Below are positions 1 to 12,989 of a stretch of 64,000 bases of DNA, one piece after another. Location of the stretch: NCBI RefSeq assembly GCF_000004195.4, contig NC_030683.2, positions 65,832,764 to 65,896,763 of the forward strand. The letters are read 5' to 3'. Under the pieces are notes generated by a model, which saw only the letters and a program-made list of their open reading frames with translations, made no database searches and was not told the origin of the DNA. The stretch comes from Xenopus tropicalis (Eukaryota; Chordata; Amphibia; Anura; Pipidae). Numbering within the stretch: position 1 is the stretch's first letter; every line of letters starts with the position of its first letter. A program made the translations under genes and the position numbers.

Positions 1-649
1 TTGCCCTGTATTTGGCTCCATCCATCTTCCCATCAACTCTGAGCAGCTTCCCTGTCCCTGCTGAAGAGAAGCACCCCCAGAGCATGATGCTGCCACCACC
101 ATATTTGACAGTGGGGATGGTGTGTTCAGAGTGATGTGCAGTGTTAGTTTTCCGCCACACATAGCGTTTTGCATTTTGGCCAAAAAGTTCCATTTTGGTC
201 TCATCTGACCAGAGCACCTTCTTCCACATGTTTGCTGTGTCCCCCACATGGCTTGTGGCAAACTGCAAACGGGACTTTTAATGGTTTTCTGTTAACAATG
301 GCTTTCTTCTTGCCACTCTTCCATAAAGGCCAACTTTGTGCAGTGCACGACTAATAGTTGTCCTATGGACAGATTCCCCCACCTGAGCTGTAGATCTCTG
401 CAGCTCCCCTAGAGTCACCATGGGCCTCTTGGCTGCATTTCTGATCAGCGCTCTCCTTGTTCGGCCTGTGAGTTTAGGTGGACGGCCTTGTCTTGGTAGG
501 TTTACAGTTGTGCCATACTCCTTCCATTTCTGAATGATCGCTTGAACAGTGCTCCGTGGGATGTTCAAGGCTTTGGAAATCTTTTTGAAGCCTAAGCCTG
601 CTTTAAATTTCTCAATAACTTTATCCCTGACCTGTTCTTTGGACTTCAT
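1..649 (-). pseudogene. Tc1 transposase, N-terminal two thirds, one in-frame stop
   Basis: The frame opens at ATG 649 with MKSKEQVRDKVIEKF, followed by helix-turn-helix DNA-binding segments (ISKALNIPRSTVQAII, then a GRPPKLTGRTRRAL linker and a second helical domain), as in Tc1/mariner transposases. After codon 123 a TAA stop (278-280) interrupts it. The same frame then continues without further stops to the window edge and includes [12 protein letters not shown], which holds the first Asp of the DDE catalytic triad, and [17 protein letters not shown]. The single nonsense codon with no frameshift suggests a fairly young dead copy. The C-terminal third, with the last catalytic residues, lies outside the window. 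No host function is implied. Confidence 0.9.
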
Positions 650-706
650 GGTGTTGTTGCTCCCAATATTCTCTTAGACAACCTCTGAGGCCGTCACAGA
701 GCAGCT

Positions 707-827
707 GTATTTGTACTGACATTAGATTACACACAGGTGCACTCTATTTAGTCATTAGCACTCATCAGGCAATGTCTATGGGCAACTGACTGCACTCAGA
801 CCAAAGGGGGCTGAATAATTACGCACA
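707..827. repeat. 121-bp exact direct repeat, copy 1
   Basis: This block of the Tc1 5' flank is identical to 1187-1307. Sequence diverges just after the shared CACA at its right end and at a single shared G at its left end. Confidence 0.95.
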
Positions 828-1187
828 TTTTCAAGCAGTATTTTTATTGTTGATTTTATTGGCGATAACACATTTTCAAGCGGTATTTTCTGCCGCATGC
901 GATATATTTCGCATGTGATATTACTGTGCGATATTCTGCATAAGCATCACGTACCACATGACTTCCACCATTTTGTGCAGTTCCGCAGAGATGCTTGAGA
1001 TGGAGAGCTCAGAAGGTGTAGATGCACAATTAGCGCCTGTGGAGCGACCAAATAAACAGCAATATTGGACATAATAGTGGTGGTAATAAACAAGTGAATA
1101 ACACGAAGGACGCATGAGTGCTCACAGATGCCAAAAACCAAAACCAAAGGTCACAATACACAAAACACACAATTGAAAACAGAAAGG
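824..1187. repeat. Displaced copy of Harbinger-like element end (matches 1775-2147)
   Basis: About 363 bp nearly identical to 1775-2147. The copies differ by a few substitutions and a 9-bp indel near 940/1895, so the offset shifts from 951 to 960. It sits inside the Tc1 5' region and is flanked by the two 121-bp copies. Confidence 0.93.
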
Positions 1188-1307
1188 TATTTGTACTGAC
1201 ATTAGATTACACACAGGTGCACTCTATTTAGTCATTAGCACTCATCAGGCAATGTCTATGGGCAACTGACTGCACTCAGACCAAAGGGGGCTGAATAATT
1301 ACGCACA
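1187..1307. repeat. 121-bp exact direct repeat, copy 2
   Basis: Identical to 707-827. Here the block continues into the proper Tc1 terminus (1308-1502). Confidence 0.95.
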
Positions 1308-1721
1308 CCCCACTTTGCAGTTATTTATTTGTAAAAAATGTTTGGAATCATGTATGATTTTCGTTCCACTTCTCACGTGTACACCACTTTGTATTGGTCT
1401 TTCACGTGGAATTCCAATAAAATTGATTCATGTTTGTGGCTGTAATGTGACAAAATGTGGAAAAGTTCAAGTGGGCCGAATACTTTTGCAAGCCACTGTA
1501 TATGGGTAACTGGGGAAAATATTCCCTATTTGTAGTGGGCAGTACACTTTTCCTTTTCAAAAGTAACAGGCAGCAACTTTGCATCTTTTCTTGTCTGTCA
1601 GAACAATAACTGCTCACACAATATTGTTACCAGCTAACAGCCAATAGTGGGGTTTCCTCCCACACCACAGGTAATGCGTTAACATTTTTTATCACTTCTT
1701 ATTTTTTACGACTTAGCGTTC

Positions 1722-3115
1722 GATTCACTAAAAGGACATGCATGATAATTAAGAAGCGATTTTATCGACGATAACACATTTTCAAGCAGTATTTTTATTG
1801 TTGATTTTATTGGCGATAACACATTTTCAAGCGGTATTTTCCGCCGCATGCGATATATTTCACATGTGATATTACTGTGCGATATTCCGCAAGTAAGCGT
1901 TATGCATCACGTACCACATGACTTCCACCATTTTGTGCAGTTCCGCAGAGATGCTTGAGATGGAGAGCTCAGAAGGTGCAGATGCACAATTAGCGCCTGT
2001 GGAGCGACCAAATAAACAGCAATATTGGACATAATAGTGGTGGTAATAAACAAGTGAATAACACGAAGGACGCATGAGTGCTCACAGATGCCAAAAACCA
2101 AAACCAAAGGTCACAATACACAAAACACACAATTGAAAACAGAAAGGAACAAATCAACTTCTAGATCAGATTTAGCCCAAACCACCAAAAATGCAAGTGT
2201 TAGTAAATGTTAATTGAAAATTGAAATACCTATTCATGTTAATGACAAATATGACACAACACAAACTCAACACAAAAACAAAAAAAACATATGTGCACCT
2301 TCACATTTGGCCAACAGTGAGGACGACAGGCCTGGCTACATTAGCAGTTCACAATTGTCTGACATTGAAGGTACATATAAAGATTATCATCCAGAGGAAG
2401 CACGTGAAGCTGGAAAGTGAGAACAGTACATTTATACAGAATATAAGAGAAGAGGGATGGGAGTTAGTGAGGCCAGTTAGTAGCAAGTTGCAGTAGTTTA
2501 GTAGGGTTAGTGTCAGAGCATGCATTACTATTCTATTGATTACACTGGGAAGAAAGGGATTCATTTGGGCAACAATAAGTAGCAAAAAGTCACTACGTTG
2601 TGATGGGATTGCTTATTGTAGCCAACACAATTAAAGCATTCATATATTTTTTTATATAAGTCTGGAACTGGAGGTGGTCCTTGTAAAAAGGTTTTCTTCA
2701 CATGAACTTTGTAATGTCCCAAAATACCAGAATTACATTATTGTCCATGAAGTTGCATGCTTTTAATGTTACGATGATCATCATCGAGAAGATTGGCAAA
2801 AATATATAATTTTTTCCAACAACATCAAAAAGGTCAGTGGGTTGTAAAATCAGCAAGACAGCTCCACAGAGAACCACAAAAATCTCCTAAAATGGAAAAG
2901 AGGTTTATTGTTGATGATGCGTTAGTATTCTTTTCATTCAATATTTACCGGCATGCGTTAAAAATAATGCATGGCGGTAATGCACTATTTAACGCATGTG
3001 ATATGTGGATTATCGCATTCGAAATTACTTTGACGAATTGGTAGTTATTTATTGCATGCTTTTTAACGCAACAAAAACATGCGATAAGTGTTATCGCCCT
3101 TTAGTGAATCAACCC
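1722..3115. mobile_element. Harbinger-like non-autonomous DNA element
   Basis: The ends are inverted: gattcactaaaagg at the left, and at the right the complement of gattcactaaagggcgataa. Both ends are rich in GCGATAAC/GCATGCG words that recur inside (1769-1865 and 2939-3100). No transposase frame was found. The terminal word resembles the GATTTACTAA ends of the other Harbinger-like MITEs in this window. The superfamily is inferred from that resemblance. The boundary is good to a few bases. Confidence 0.6.
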
Positions 3116-5070
3116 CTTAGTGTGAAGAGGCCTACAAAAATCAGGACTGGATCATTCTCTCCCTCGTGACATGGGTTTGGTTGACAGCTCTGCTAATGAC
3201 ATTTTGTCAATAAAAGTTTACTGACCATAAACAGCTGTAGCAAATACCCCCATACCCTGCCAGAGTGTAGGTCTAGTTTGTAGAAAATATACCATATGTG
3301 AAACCAGAATTACTAACTGCCCAAATACAATGAAACCACATTATACCAATTCTGGCTAGCAATGGGTATAGGCATAGGAGAACCCCCCCCTCCCCCAAAG
3401 CACAGCTCTTGTGGTGCCTCTAATGGTGTGTTTTGAGAAAAGTTTGTTTTACGATACATATTAGATTTAAATGTATTTTTCAAAGTTTCAAGATTTTTAT
3501 AACATTTATTACAATTGCTGTAACCCTAATATTAGGTAATGAGTTTGTAATGCAATAGGTAATAATCTGTAGGTCTCGTGGGAGATAATTAGTTACTTGC
3601 AGGCATCTGCTACATTCTACCAAATTGTATTATGTTGTAATTCATCATTAATAAAATTATATATAATCTAATTGCAGATTTATGTATTTTTGACAAACAT
3701 AAGTATGTTTAGTTAAGCTGCATCTAGATACCATTGGATACCTTATTATAATCCTGTATTAGAGCAGGAGGCTTATATTTCTAGATTTAGAAAACTAATT
3801 TTTCTATCGCTATATTCCATTACGCTTCAGATGACACAGCATTTTCAGATTAACTTGCCTGCATAGTTTGTAAGGAATACGATTATCTGTGTTTTCTAAC
3901 TTACTAATGTAATTCTAAGAATGGAGAAAGAACAATTTGCCTTCACTCTTCACTTCTCAGTAATTCGCTATACTGTTTTCAAAGTTTTAAAGTAACACAA
4001 TATGAAATTTAAATGTACTTCCAGAGACCAGGCTTATCTGACTTGAGCATTAGGTAAGGCAGTTAAGCAATGGTAAAACCTCAAAAGAGGAAAATATAAT
4101 GTGCAGCAATCTCTATATTACCCATGGTAAACAAGTCAGTGATAGAAACTGGTATAAGAAAAAATGCTTTAAGAAATATCATGCACAGTTGTTCACCCCC
4201 ATGGATTTCTAGCTACAAAAGTCATCCAAATATGTGGAACTTACTTTTTCTAATACTCAAATCCAGTGATACCCAACCTCTCCATGGCCTCAAACAGGTG
4301 CCAATTCCAGGATTGGAGGAAAGTTTTAGGGGCATAAAGAGACTAGTTTACTCTAAGCAGAGCTTCCTGCACCCACTGTACATTCAAGTGGCAGAGTTGG
4401 TTGGCAACAAACTACACCCAAAAATCTATGGATAAATGACATCAAACTTGTCACTGGTTATCAAACAAAGATACAAACCACATTGATTACTGAGATTAAA
4501 AACCATCCATGAACAAGTACAACAGACATCACTATTGGCTGGAAACAATGGCATGACATCAATAAATATGTGCTGGTGTCAAGTATCATTATTAGAAATA
4601 AACAAACTGGTCACGGCTCAAATTTGCTGGTTTTGCCATGAGAAAATGTACCTTTCATTGAGATTTCTATCAAAAGATGTTGCAACGACTAAAGCCTTGA
4701 GAATTATTGATGTACTTCTCCTCTGGCATTGTTTACAGTGGATATGCATTTTCAGTGGACACTACTTGAATTGTATAATATTTCAAAACAAAAGAAAAAT
4801 AGCATCACAAAGCAGCAACAGTTTTAACTAGGCAAACAGAACCAAATATGATAGTTTATGATAATTTTTAAGATTTATGATCATAGTTTATGATATTTAA
4901 AGGAAAGATAGACCCCCAAATTCCATTGTGCATGACATGCCACATAGCAGTATATCATGAAGATGCATCAGCTGCAACTAAAATAAATTATCCAGCCACC
5001 AGCCTAGTCTGGAAATGGCAAATGCATGTTTTTGTGTGCCAACTTGTGTCCATACAACCATTCTTCCTAC
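3116..5070. other. No gene seen
   Basis: AT-rich non-coding sequence. The longest frame (4124-4435, +, 103 codons) shows no recognisable domain and no convincing coding features. Confidence 0.6.
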
Positions 5071-5990
5071 TGTAACGCTTTTCTGACCCAATTAGGAATA
5101 AACCCTGGCTAGTAATGAATAGAGAGCATGGGTTACATTTGCGACACTTAATACAAAGGGGTGAGCCTCCGCTATATGGGAGAATCAGGATGGAGCGAGG
5201 GTGTAGTTGAACTACAACTAACTGAGGTGTGGTGTGCAGATGGTAAAAGATGGACGCCAGAGGATTCTTGCTGATCAACTATAGTACAAGTTTATTAAAG
5301 GCACAACTGGATAGTGCAGCAGGGTTATACTCACAGACACAGCAGTGTATGATGGTCACAAATAGTACAGCAGATGTGACCCTTTAGGCACAGAATAACC
5401 CACTTGGAGGATGCACAGAGGATTAGTTGACACCTGAGATATAGACCTTTCAGAAGGGAGTGTTCCGGCCGACTGTGGTCCAGGGGAGAGCTCCTAACAC
5501 TGGTACCTGGCGTCTAATAAAACCGGTCCCTAAAGAACGACTACAGAGCCGGGGTGGACTAAACCCTTTTACAACTCCTGGTTGGGGCTATTGACTGCCC
5601 TTACTAAATAGGCTGACTACAATCACCTCTCCTAGAGGGTGCTATTAACAAATCTGACTGTGCTGGCTTTACCTCGTTCACGGGGCCCTGTCCCCGACTT
5701 AGCACTAGGGTAGGTGGTCCCCTAGGGTACAAATGGCTTCTGGGCCTATGTTCTGGTCCAGGCTCAGTTGGGATCTGTCCAGAACACAGCATGCGGCCAA
5801 AAGAGGAAGACACTCCCTTGTGCAAGACACTATATAGTCTGCACAAGGGGAGTGGTCAACCTGGGCTAAACCTATAGGGGGTAGCCTAATAACTGTAATC
5901 TGAGTGTAGAGGGCTCTGCCCTATTACAGCACAGATAAGATAAGGATAGGGGATAACACCATAGGGAGCTTAAGCCTATGGGTCCCTACA
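5071..5990 (-). mobile_element. Solo LTR (family A, copy 1)
   Basis: Starts TGTAACGC and ends CCCTACA, bracketed by the 4-bp target duplication CTAC (5067-5070 and 5991-5994). Read on the minus strand it has a TATA-like actatatagtg near 5829 and an AATAAA near 5291, in the order expected for an LTR promoter and poly(A) signal. No internal retroviral or gag-pol sequence adjoins it, so it is a recombined solo LTR. A related copy lies at 26091-26978. A 4-bp duplication fits Gypsy or class I endogenous retrovirus LTRs, and I cannot choose between them. Confidence 0.8.
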
Positions 5991-6101
5991 CTACCTTTAC
6001 TGGCTTCAATGTGTTTTAACTTGCAAACACCTACAGTGTGGTGAGCTCCCGTTATCTACAGCCTAGCTAAAGAAATAACTAAAATCATAGATTTGTCATT
6101 T

Positions 6102-6499
6102 TTAAAGGGGTGATTCACCTTTCAGTTAACTTTTAGTATGTTACAGAATAGCCAATTCTTAGCAACTCTTCAATTGGTCTTTATTTTTTATTTATAGTTT
6201 TTAAATTATTTCCTTCCTCTTCTGACTCCAGTTTTCAAATGAGGGTCACTGACCCTAGAAGCCAAAAAAACTATTACTTTTAGAGGCTGCAATTTTCTTG
6301 TAATTGTTACTGTTTATTGCTTATCTTTCTATTCATCCCCTCTCCTATTTATACTTCAGTCTCTCATTTACACCACTGCCTTATTGCTAGGTTAGTTAGG
6401 ACTGCTAAAATTCCAAACTGGGGAGCTGATGACCAACAAGCTAAAAAAAATACATTAAAAACCCTTAAAAGTTAATTTAAAGGTGAAAAACCTCTTTAA
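6102..6499. mobile_element. T2-type (Kolobok-like) MITE
   Basis: TTAA at both ends (6102-6105, 6496-6499). It begins TTAAAGGGGTGATTCACCTT and ends with the inverted AAAGGTGAAAAACCTCTTTAA. The interior carries the usual words of the abundant frog family (GAGGGTCACTGACC, CAAACTGGGGAGCTG). It is non-coding. Confidence 0.8.
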
Positions 6500-6655
6500 A
6501 AAAATTAGGTAAATCACATGTTTGACAACAAGACAAACAAGGTTACTACTAAATTACAATTGATCCAGGGGCTTGTCATCTTGGAGTCAGGAAGGAGAGT
6601 CTTCAAAAGGGTTTTTTGCCTTCCGCTGAATCAACTAACAGTTACGCAGGCTTCA

Positions 6656-6950
6656 CTAAAGGTGGCCATGCACAGGCAGATTTAAGTTGCTGATTTGAGC
6701 CCTTCAGAATGATTTAGCAGCTTAGGGCTGTGGCAAAAAAAATCAACCAGATGTAGATTGGGCAAGTTTGATTATGCCGTTGAACCACATTGGCTCATTC
6801 ATGCGGTCCTTGTTACAACTGCTTGTATTCCCATTGTTATAACCAGATTAGCCTGATATTGCCCAATTTAGGTGGGCATATCAGGGGAAAGATCTGCTCG
6901 TTTGGCTACCTAGCCAAATCAGTGAATCTTATAGTGAATGGCCAGCTTTA
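6656..6950. mobile_element. Short inverted-repeat MITE (AAAGGTGGCCATGCAC family)
   Basis: The left end reads taaaggtggccatgcac and the right end is a degenerate inverted copy (gaatggccagcttta). A second, inverted-looking member lies at 55958-56233. It is non-coding. The superfamily (perhaps hAT) is not established. Confidence 0.6.
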
Positions 6951-9485
6951 AACAAAAAGGTTAAAGTTGTGGACTTTTCAGCCTAAATTGCTATCTTACT
7001 ATATTAAAAAATGTGTTAGTAACATTTGAAAGAAAGACTGTAAATTTTACAAAATCTGTTCTGCTCAGTATTTAGATACAAATTGAAAAAGCTTGTTTTG
7101 TGTAGTTTATTTTCTTGTACATGGCTATGGTGATGCAAGTCAGGCAAGTAATTCAGTCTTTTAAATTTTGCCTTGTGAATTGCTAAGCCTTAGATCAGAG
7201 GCTGCTGTTTTTATTTGGTCATGATCTGCACATTTCATCTTTTTTTTCTGCTTTGCATCATTATTTGAAATGTGAGCATAGTCCAATGAAGGGCAGTACT
7301 TTTTCCACTGTTCCTCTGAGACCTACAGATATTTACACAGTTTTCACCCTACTGACCTTGAAATGTCATTGAAATTAAAATATGATCTACAAAAGGCATA
7401 TCTTATTTAAGATATTCGACATTTTTGTATTTTATTTACCCTTCCGTTTCAAGTTAGAAATGGCGCAGTCACTCAAACTCTTGAGTATTAAAATAAAAAT
7501 GCTAAAAGCAAATAAAATGTGAAAAAACTATTTTGTAAAATTGCTGCCTTTACAATAATTCACACATAATCCCATTTAGTTGGGTCTTTAAGAGCAACAT
7601 GAAAATGTAATGCTACTGCACTTAAAAGAACTGTATTTTCCAATTTTTTAGTGGAGCTCAGTGGGATGAGATTTTCATTGGAAAAGAAAATAACTATTAA
7701 AATAATGAGCCATTGTAAATTACATCCTATTAATAACATACAGTACATCTGATTTTCATGCAATTTCATAGAAGTGAATTGAAATTGGATTTTCCCATCT
7801 GGCTGCTCAGACCAAACTTGCAGCATCTTGGAGCATCTTCAGACACCCAATAACATGGATTGTAGTCACATTTATAATCATATAAATTAAATACTTAAAT
7901 GAAGGCATTTCCTGTGATAATTAATTTCATAATTATCTATCTATCTATAATTATCTAAAAAGGGACACCCTAGGTAGAAGCGAATAGTTATCAGCCTAGA
8001 ATGCAAATATCTGTGTTTAGCTTTCCCTACTGGACATAAACAAAACTTACAATGGTTGAACTCAGAAATGTGAATTTATGTACAGTTAATGCACCACTCT
8101 ATCTAAGAGACCCTGCTTGCGAAACCTGAAAAAACAGATTTTTAAATTCCAAACAGGGCAGACTGAAGAAAAAGCAGATCAGTTGCAAATAATCTTACAA
8201 TTCTACTTCTCTATAATGCTTAAAGCTATTTATATCTGAAATTTCTCATGGACAATGAGAACAGAAGGGTCTTGTCCCTTATTAAATCTCTTCAGGCATC
8301 TTGCACAGGCTCTGAAGCATGTGGGTAGGACATTGAACCAGATCACAGGCACACACACGAACTGGTTTTGTAGAAAATAACTTTTACTAAGGGTTAACAA
8401 AGAAACATATAATAGCACACTGCAAAATGGTGGCTCTTAGACAGGAACTTCCAGGAACAGGAAGAAGAGAGCATGTGACCAGCTGCTGTCTCAAGCTTAA
8501 GGTGACAGCGCAATATATTACAAGAAGGCTCAGTGGGCAACTTGTGCATTTCCCTGCAATGAGTTGCATCTAAAACCACTTTTATTAAACGTACTTGCCT
8601 TCAAATGCAGTCTGCACACTTCTGTATACACTTCTGTATAGTTGCGTTCAGTGCAGTTCACTCCCTCCTGCCTTCCATTCCAAACTGAGTGCTGCTCGGC
8701 TTTTTGACAGGGCACTGTGCGAACCCTGGAGCTGCCATCACCTCCTAACCAAGATGTAGCTCCAAGGTCCTCTCAGTGGCCTGTGTCAAAAGACACAGTG
8801 CACTTTCAGCTAAAGGATCAGTTGCAGACGTCATTTGCACACCCAACACTGGAATTGACGCTAGCAAACACTGGAATTGATGCCAGACAGACTATGAAAC
8901 TATTTGGTAAAACACAAATAAGCCAGCCACAGTGCAACTGCATCTGATTCAATGCACGCATTGCGCATACAATGACACAAGAATTCTGGTAACAAATAGT
9001 GCATTGTGGGGAAAAAACATGGCAATTGTATCCGAAATTGGACTTCAGTTCAGGTCAGATTGTCATCTCAACCGCATAAGAGACTTCCAATGGGACAGAA
9101 TTGTTAAATAAAGAAAGACAATACACAACACATGTTTTAACAATGAGTGAATACAGTGTACAAAAAAACAATAATAATAATAATAGTGTGCAAAAAACAG
9201 CAATACAATTTTGACTTTGACTTTGCTCATTGCTTCAGGGTAACTGAATGCTAAGACTGCACAATAGAACCAATTGCATTTATACATTTATGAAAAATGG
9301 ACATCTTATTTGACAAAGTGCCATTGGTATAATGAAGTGTAACAAAGTCAATACAGTCATTTTTTTGCATTTGCATAGAAGGGAGTATAGGTTAGGGAAA
9401 GTAGAGTACTGAATAGGGGGGTTTACCAGAAACTTCCCAAACAAAATATCAGAATACCGGAGCTGATTTTTAGTCTTCACTGTTA
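6951..9485. other. No gene seen
   Basis: AT-rich non-coding DNA. 8330-9000 is less AT-rich and contains several short minus-strand frames, but I recognise no domain and no clear repeat boundary. Confidence 0.5.
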
Positions 9486-10745
9486 CAGGGCTGCTAGAAA
9501 GCACCACATGTCTGTGATATTGTCCCTGCATAATTTGTGGCATCTCCACAGTATTTTTTTCAATTTTTATTGTTTTGTAATACAAAAAACAAAACACATC
9601 AAAACATTCAAATAGCCATAGTTTCCAGGTCTATAGATTATACATCAGAGCCATTGGAAAAAGTATAGTTTGTTTAGCATATTTTATAATAGGTACAAAA
9701 TGGTACAGAGAAGAATACTGAACAATTACATTGTTGGTACCCTAAATCCAACTGTGGTGACCAGATACATTCACATTTGTACCCCTAACTTCTGAGGTAA
9801 GTTTTATAAGTGGTATTGCCTTGTTAACTAATTGTTGCCATGAGGAGACACTAGGTAAAGTAGCTCTCGTCCAGTGCATCCCAATATCTTTCATAGCGTA
9901 GTATAGCAGTGACCGGTATCTGTTGAGCATAATTGGTTAGAATAATACCCAAGGCAAATTTTAGGTGACACTATATAAGGGAGCTCAAAGTCATTTACCA
10001 GAATGTTAATGATGTTTCACCAGAAGTTGGCTATTGGTGGACATACCATATCATGTGGAAAAATTTGCATTTGCTTGTCCACAGCTAGGACAGGAATCGT
10101 CCATCATTTTCCCCATTTTAAAGAGTCTAATAGAGGTAATATCTGGTGTAGAATTTTATACTGGATGATCTTTCTTGGGAAGATATTAAAAAGTTGTAAC
10201 AGTTCACTGTTGCTTTCTCCCAGTCCTCATAGGTCATGTCTGGTATTAGCTGGATCCATTTGTACATTGTAAGGGCAAAGGTTGAGGGGCTGAATTTAGT
10301 ATGGTTTAATGATATATGCTTAATATCATTTTGGAGGTCTCTTCTAGTGAGTTGATATGGATTGTTGGTTGGAGAGATGGAATATGGTTTGGGTATATTT
10401 TTGGGAAATGTCTTGGTAAATGGGAAAACCGGTGTCTAGCATAAGATCCCCAAGGTATGTTAATCCAATTTGAGGCCAGAATATGAAGTTTTGTCTGAAA
10501 TGGTCTAAATGTGAGTTGCCCCATAAGGGGAGTTTAGAGGAGAGCAGTGGCAGAGGATTGAAGTTTTGAAGCCAGCTATGGATTTTAAAATTAATGATTG
10601 TGAAAGCCAATTTGGATTGTATGGATCTGGGAGGTAGCACCATTGCAAGTAATACAGTTGCGAGGCAAGATAGTACAAGTAAAGGTTTGGGACGACTAAA
10701 CCTCCCGTGCTGTATGAAGCAGTTAACTTTCTCAAGGCCATTCTT
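9486..10745 (-). mobile_element. L1/Tx1-clade LINE, 3' end of ORF2, decayed
   Basis: Translated on the minus strand with frameshifts, 10741-10340 gives GGLVVPNLYLYYLASQL, the conserved C-terminal block of L1/Tx1 ORF2. 10290-10010 gives WIQLIPDMTYEDW and a CPSCGQANANFFHMIW stretch, matching the CxxC...H zinc-knuckle-like end of L1 ORF2. An A-rich 3' tail lies near 9553-9600. The copy is 5'-truncated and inactive. Sequence below 9553 is shared with a second copy (13850-14190), so the element or its flank continues past the A-rich stretch. Confidence 0.72.
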
Positions 10746-12989
10746 GGTGATTTATTGTTATTTCCACAGTCTTAACACTACCACCCCCATTATTATTATT
10801 ATTTCTGACTATTTGTCAATCTAACAATTCTATATGCAAGTTCACTTCTCTCTTCAAAGCATAGATCTTTTTTAGTATAATGGGCAACATTTAGCAGTGT
10901 ACTGTTATTTCTCATTTAAATTTTTAAAGCACATAAGGGTTTTGTTAATGGCACACAAACAAACCCATACAATAAATAACCATTCTTTCAACTAGATAAC
11001 CTATAACATTAATGAACATAGATAGAATCTCACCCACCATCTCAAATCCTACTCTTTAATGGTTATTGTACACATTTTACAATTGAAAAACTTTCTGAGG
11101 TAAGAACAGCATTGCTTTTTATTGTCATCGACACATAAATATCAACACCCTAAAAATGTTCAAAGTGCTTCTTTCCCAGTACCACAGATCTAATTACCTT
11201 GCACGAAACAAGAAATCACCATGCTTGTACTGTGGGTGGAGTGGAATGGACTCTATAAGAAGAAACAGAATGAAGGGACTTGGGCCATACCTTTCTGTAT
11301 AGAGTAATCATTACAGAGCACAGGTCATAATGACTATGTACTTTAATTACTATATACTCTTCTAGCTGATCTAAAGGTCCTTCTCTTGCATGGCCCCCTT
11401 ATGTATTTATTTAAATAAAATTGTCACATCAAAATAATTATACATTGCTCCTAAGATCCAGATTTTTAGCGCTACATTAAAGTTAAAGGTAATCAAAGTT
11501 GATAAGCACAATTTATGGCACATTGTAATTACAATAGTATTACATACAGTGACAAGGTTAAAAGATACATGATTCAATTATCTTTTCTAAGTTCATTTTT
11601 AGATATGGTAAAAGACAAAAAATAAAGATGGAAAGAGGTCAGGCTTTTCCTTCATTTTGCATTTTATTCCAAGACAAGAAGCCTCAACAGAAATCTTTGA
11701 TTTTGAATTACATTTTGTAGAAATTCTAGGAAACCTCATTGGTAGACAGGGAGAGAATATCCATGGTGCCTTTCTATTTAATGGGGAAAGCAATCTTGCT
11801 TTCCGTAAGAATGGAGGTCTTGACTAGTATGTAGAGGTTTGTGGAGGAGTCCCTAATGGACATATAGTAATGTGCTAGATGTAACTAGGTATAACTAGCA
11901 TTGCACAAATAGGTATAGGCTACTGCATTGATATTTTCTGTAGAATAGGTAGAGATTTGAAATCTTTTTTGAGCAAAAACTTAATTAAGCAGTATGAATG
12001 CACTAAATTCAATATTGTAATTTTTCTTATAAAATAATTTGACTGATTGCCAGCTGAATACAAACCGTCATTTGCTTGTTCAAACCTGAGCCATATTCCA
12101 AAACACATATTAAAAAAAGAGTAAATTTCAGTTGTCTCATGACATAAGGGGGATTTTTTTTCACAATTCAAGTATTTCTGTGCTAAATGCTTGAATTTGA
12201 ATTATGTTTCAAAAACTCAAAAATTTGGCATCTAAAAGCTTGCAAGTTTCTATAGAAGTCAAGTCAAGTTTGATGTTTGAGGTATTTAAGTATTTTATTC
12301 AAATGAGTGAGGATTTGATATGCAAGTTTATTTAATTTGGAAAAACAAACTCAAATTCACAAACTCAAAAATTGATATATAAGCCCATAAGGTTTCAGAC
12401 TCCATGTGGCAAAGCACTCAGGATTTGTCTGGGATTTGAGAGTCAGGCCTTGTAGGTATGTCTGCTGATAAAGGGTTGCTAGGTGGTTAAATTCTCATAT
12501 TCTCAATATTGGGAACATAAATATTAGACATTTTTAATTATAAATTGTCATAATTAGTCATTAAGAAGGAAAATCAAGATCTAGCATTAGATGCAACAGT
12601 GCTAAATACAAGATCAGCCTGAGATGAGGTTTCATGTAACAACCATGCCAATATAACAACTGTATTAAAAAACCATAACCTTTTCTCTAGGGTGTTTCTA
12701 CTTACAGACAAAGGCTTCTGTTAGACTTCAGTGCTACATGCTCATTAAAAAGGGCTTTTGCCTGTTCAGTTCAGAATCAGGTATATTAATTGAGTCCCTA
12801 GGCAGTTACTAATGTGTGTGCAATGTGTGTGGATGTTTCTCTCTTCTTGGGAATCCCAGAATACTACTCTCTCGACATGTTCAAGTATTTCCAGGTAAAT
12901 ATAGTTGAACTTTATTTTATTAATAAAACTCTGTCAGCCTAATTATTTGATTATTTGAAAGTATGTTTAATACAATGTTTGCAACTGAG
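10746..12989. other. No gene seen
   Basis: AT-rich non-coding sequence with short shadows only. An ATT trinucleotide run lies at 10789-10803. Confidence 0.55.

Larger units (their letters stand above)
1..1502 (-). mobile_element. Tc1-like DNA transposon, truncated by window start, rearranged 5' end
   Basis: The element runs on the minus strand. Its transposase starts at 649 and its outer inverted repeat ends near 1501, where the sequence gccgaatacttttgcaagcc is followed by actgTA, the usual tail of a Tc1 terminal repeat at a TA site. The other terminus lies before base 1. The 5' non-coding part is not simple: a 121-bp block (707-827) is repeated perfectly at 1187-1307, with about 360 bp of foreign sequence (828-1186) between the copies. 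That intruding sequence copies 1779-2147, which belongs to the neighbouring element. Confidence 0.88.

Noticed and set aside
4124..4435. 103-codon plus-strand frame
   Set aside because: No recognisable motif or gene context.
8330..9000. Possible LTR or gene in a moderately GC-rich stretch
   Set aside because: No TG...CA boundary, target duplication, splice-bounded frame or known protein motif could be found.
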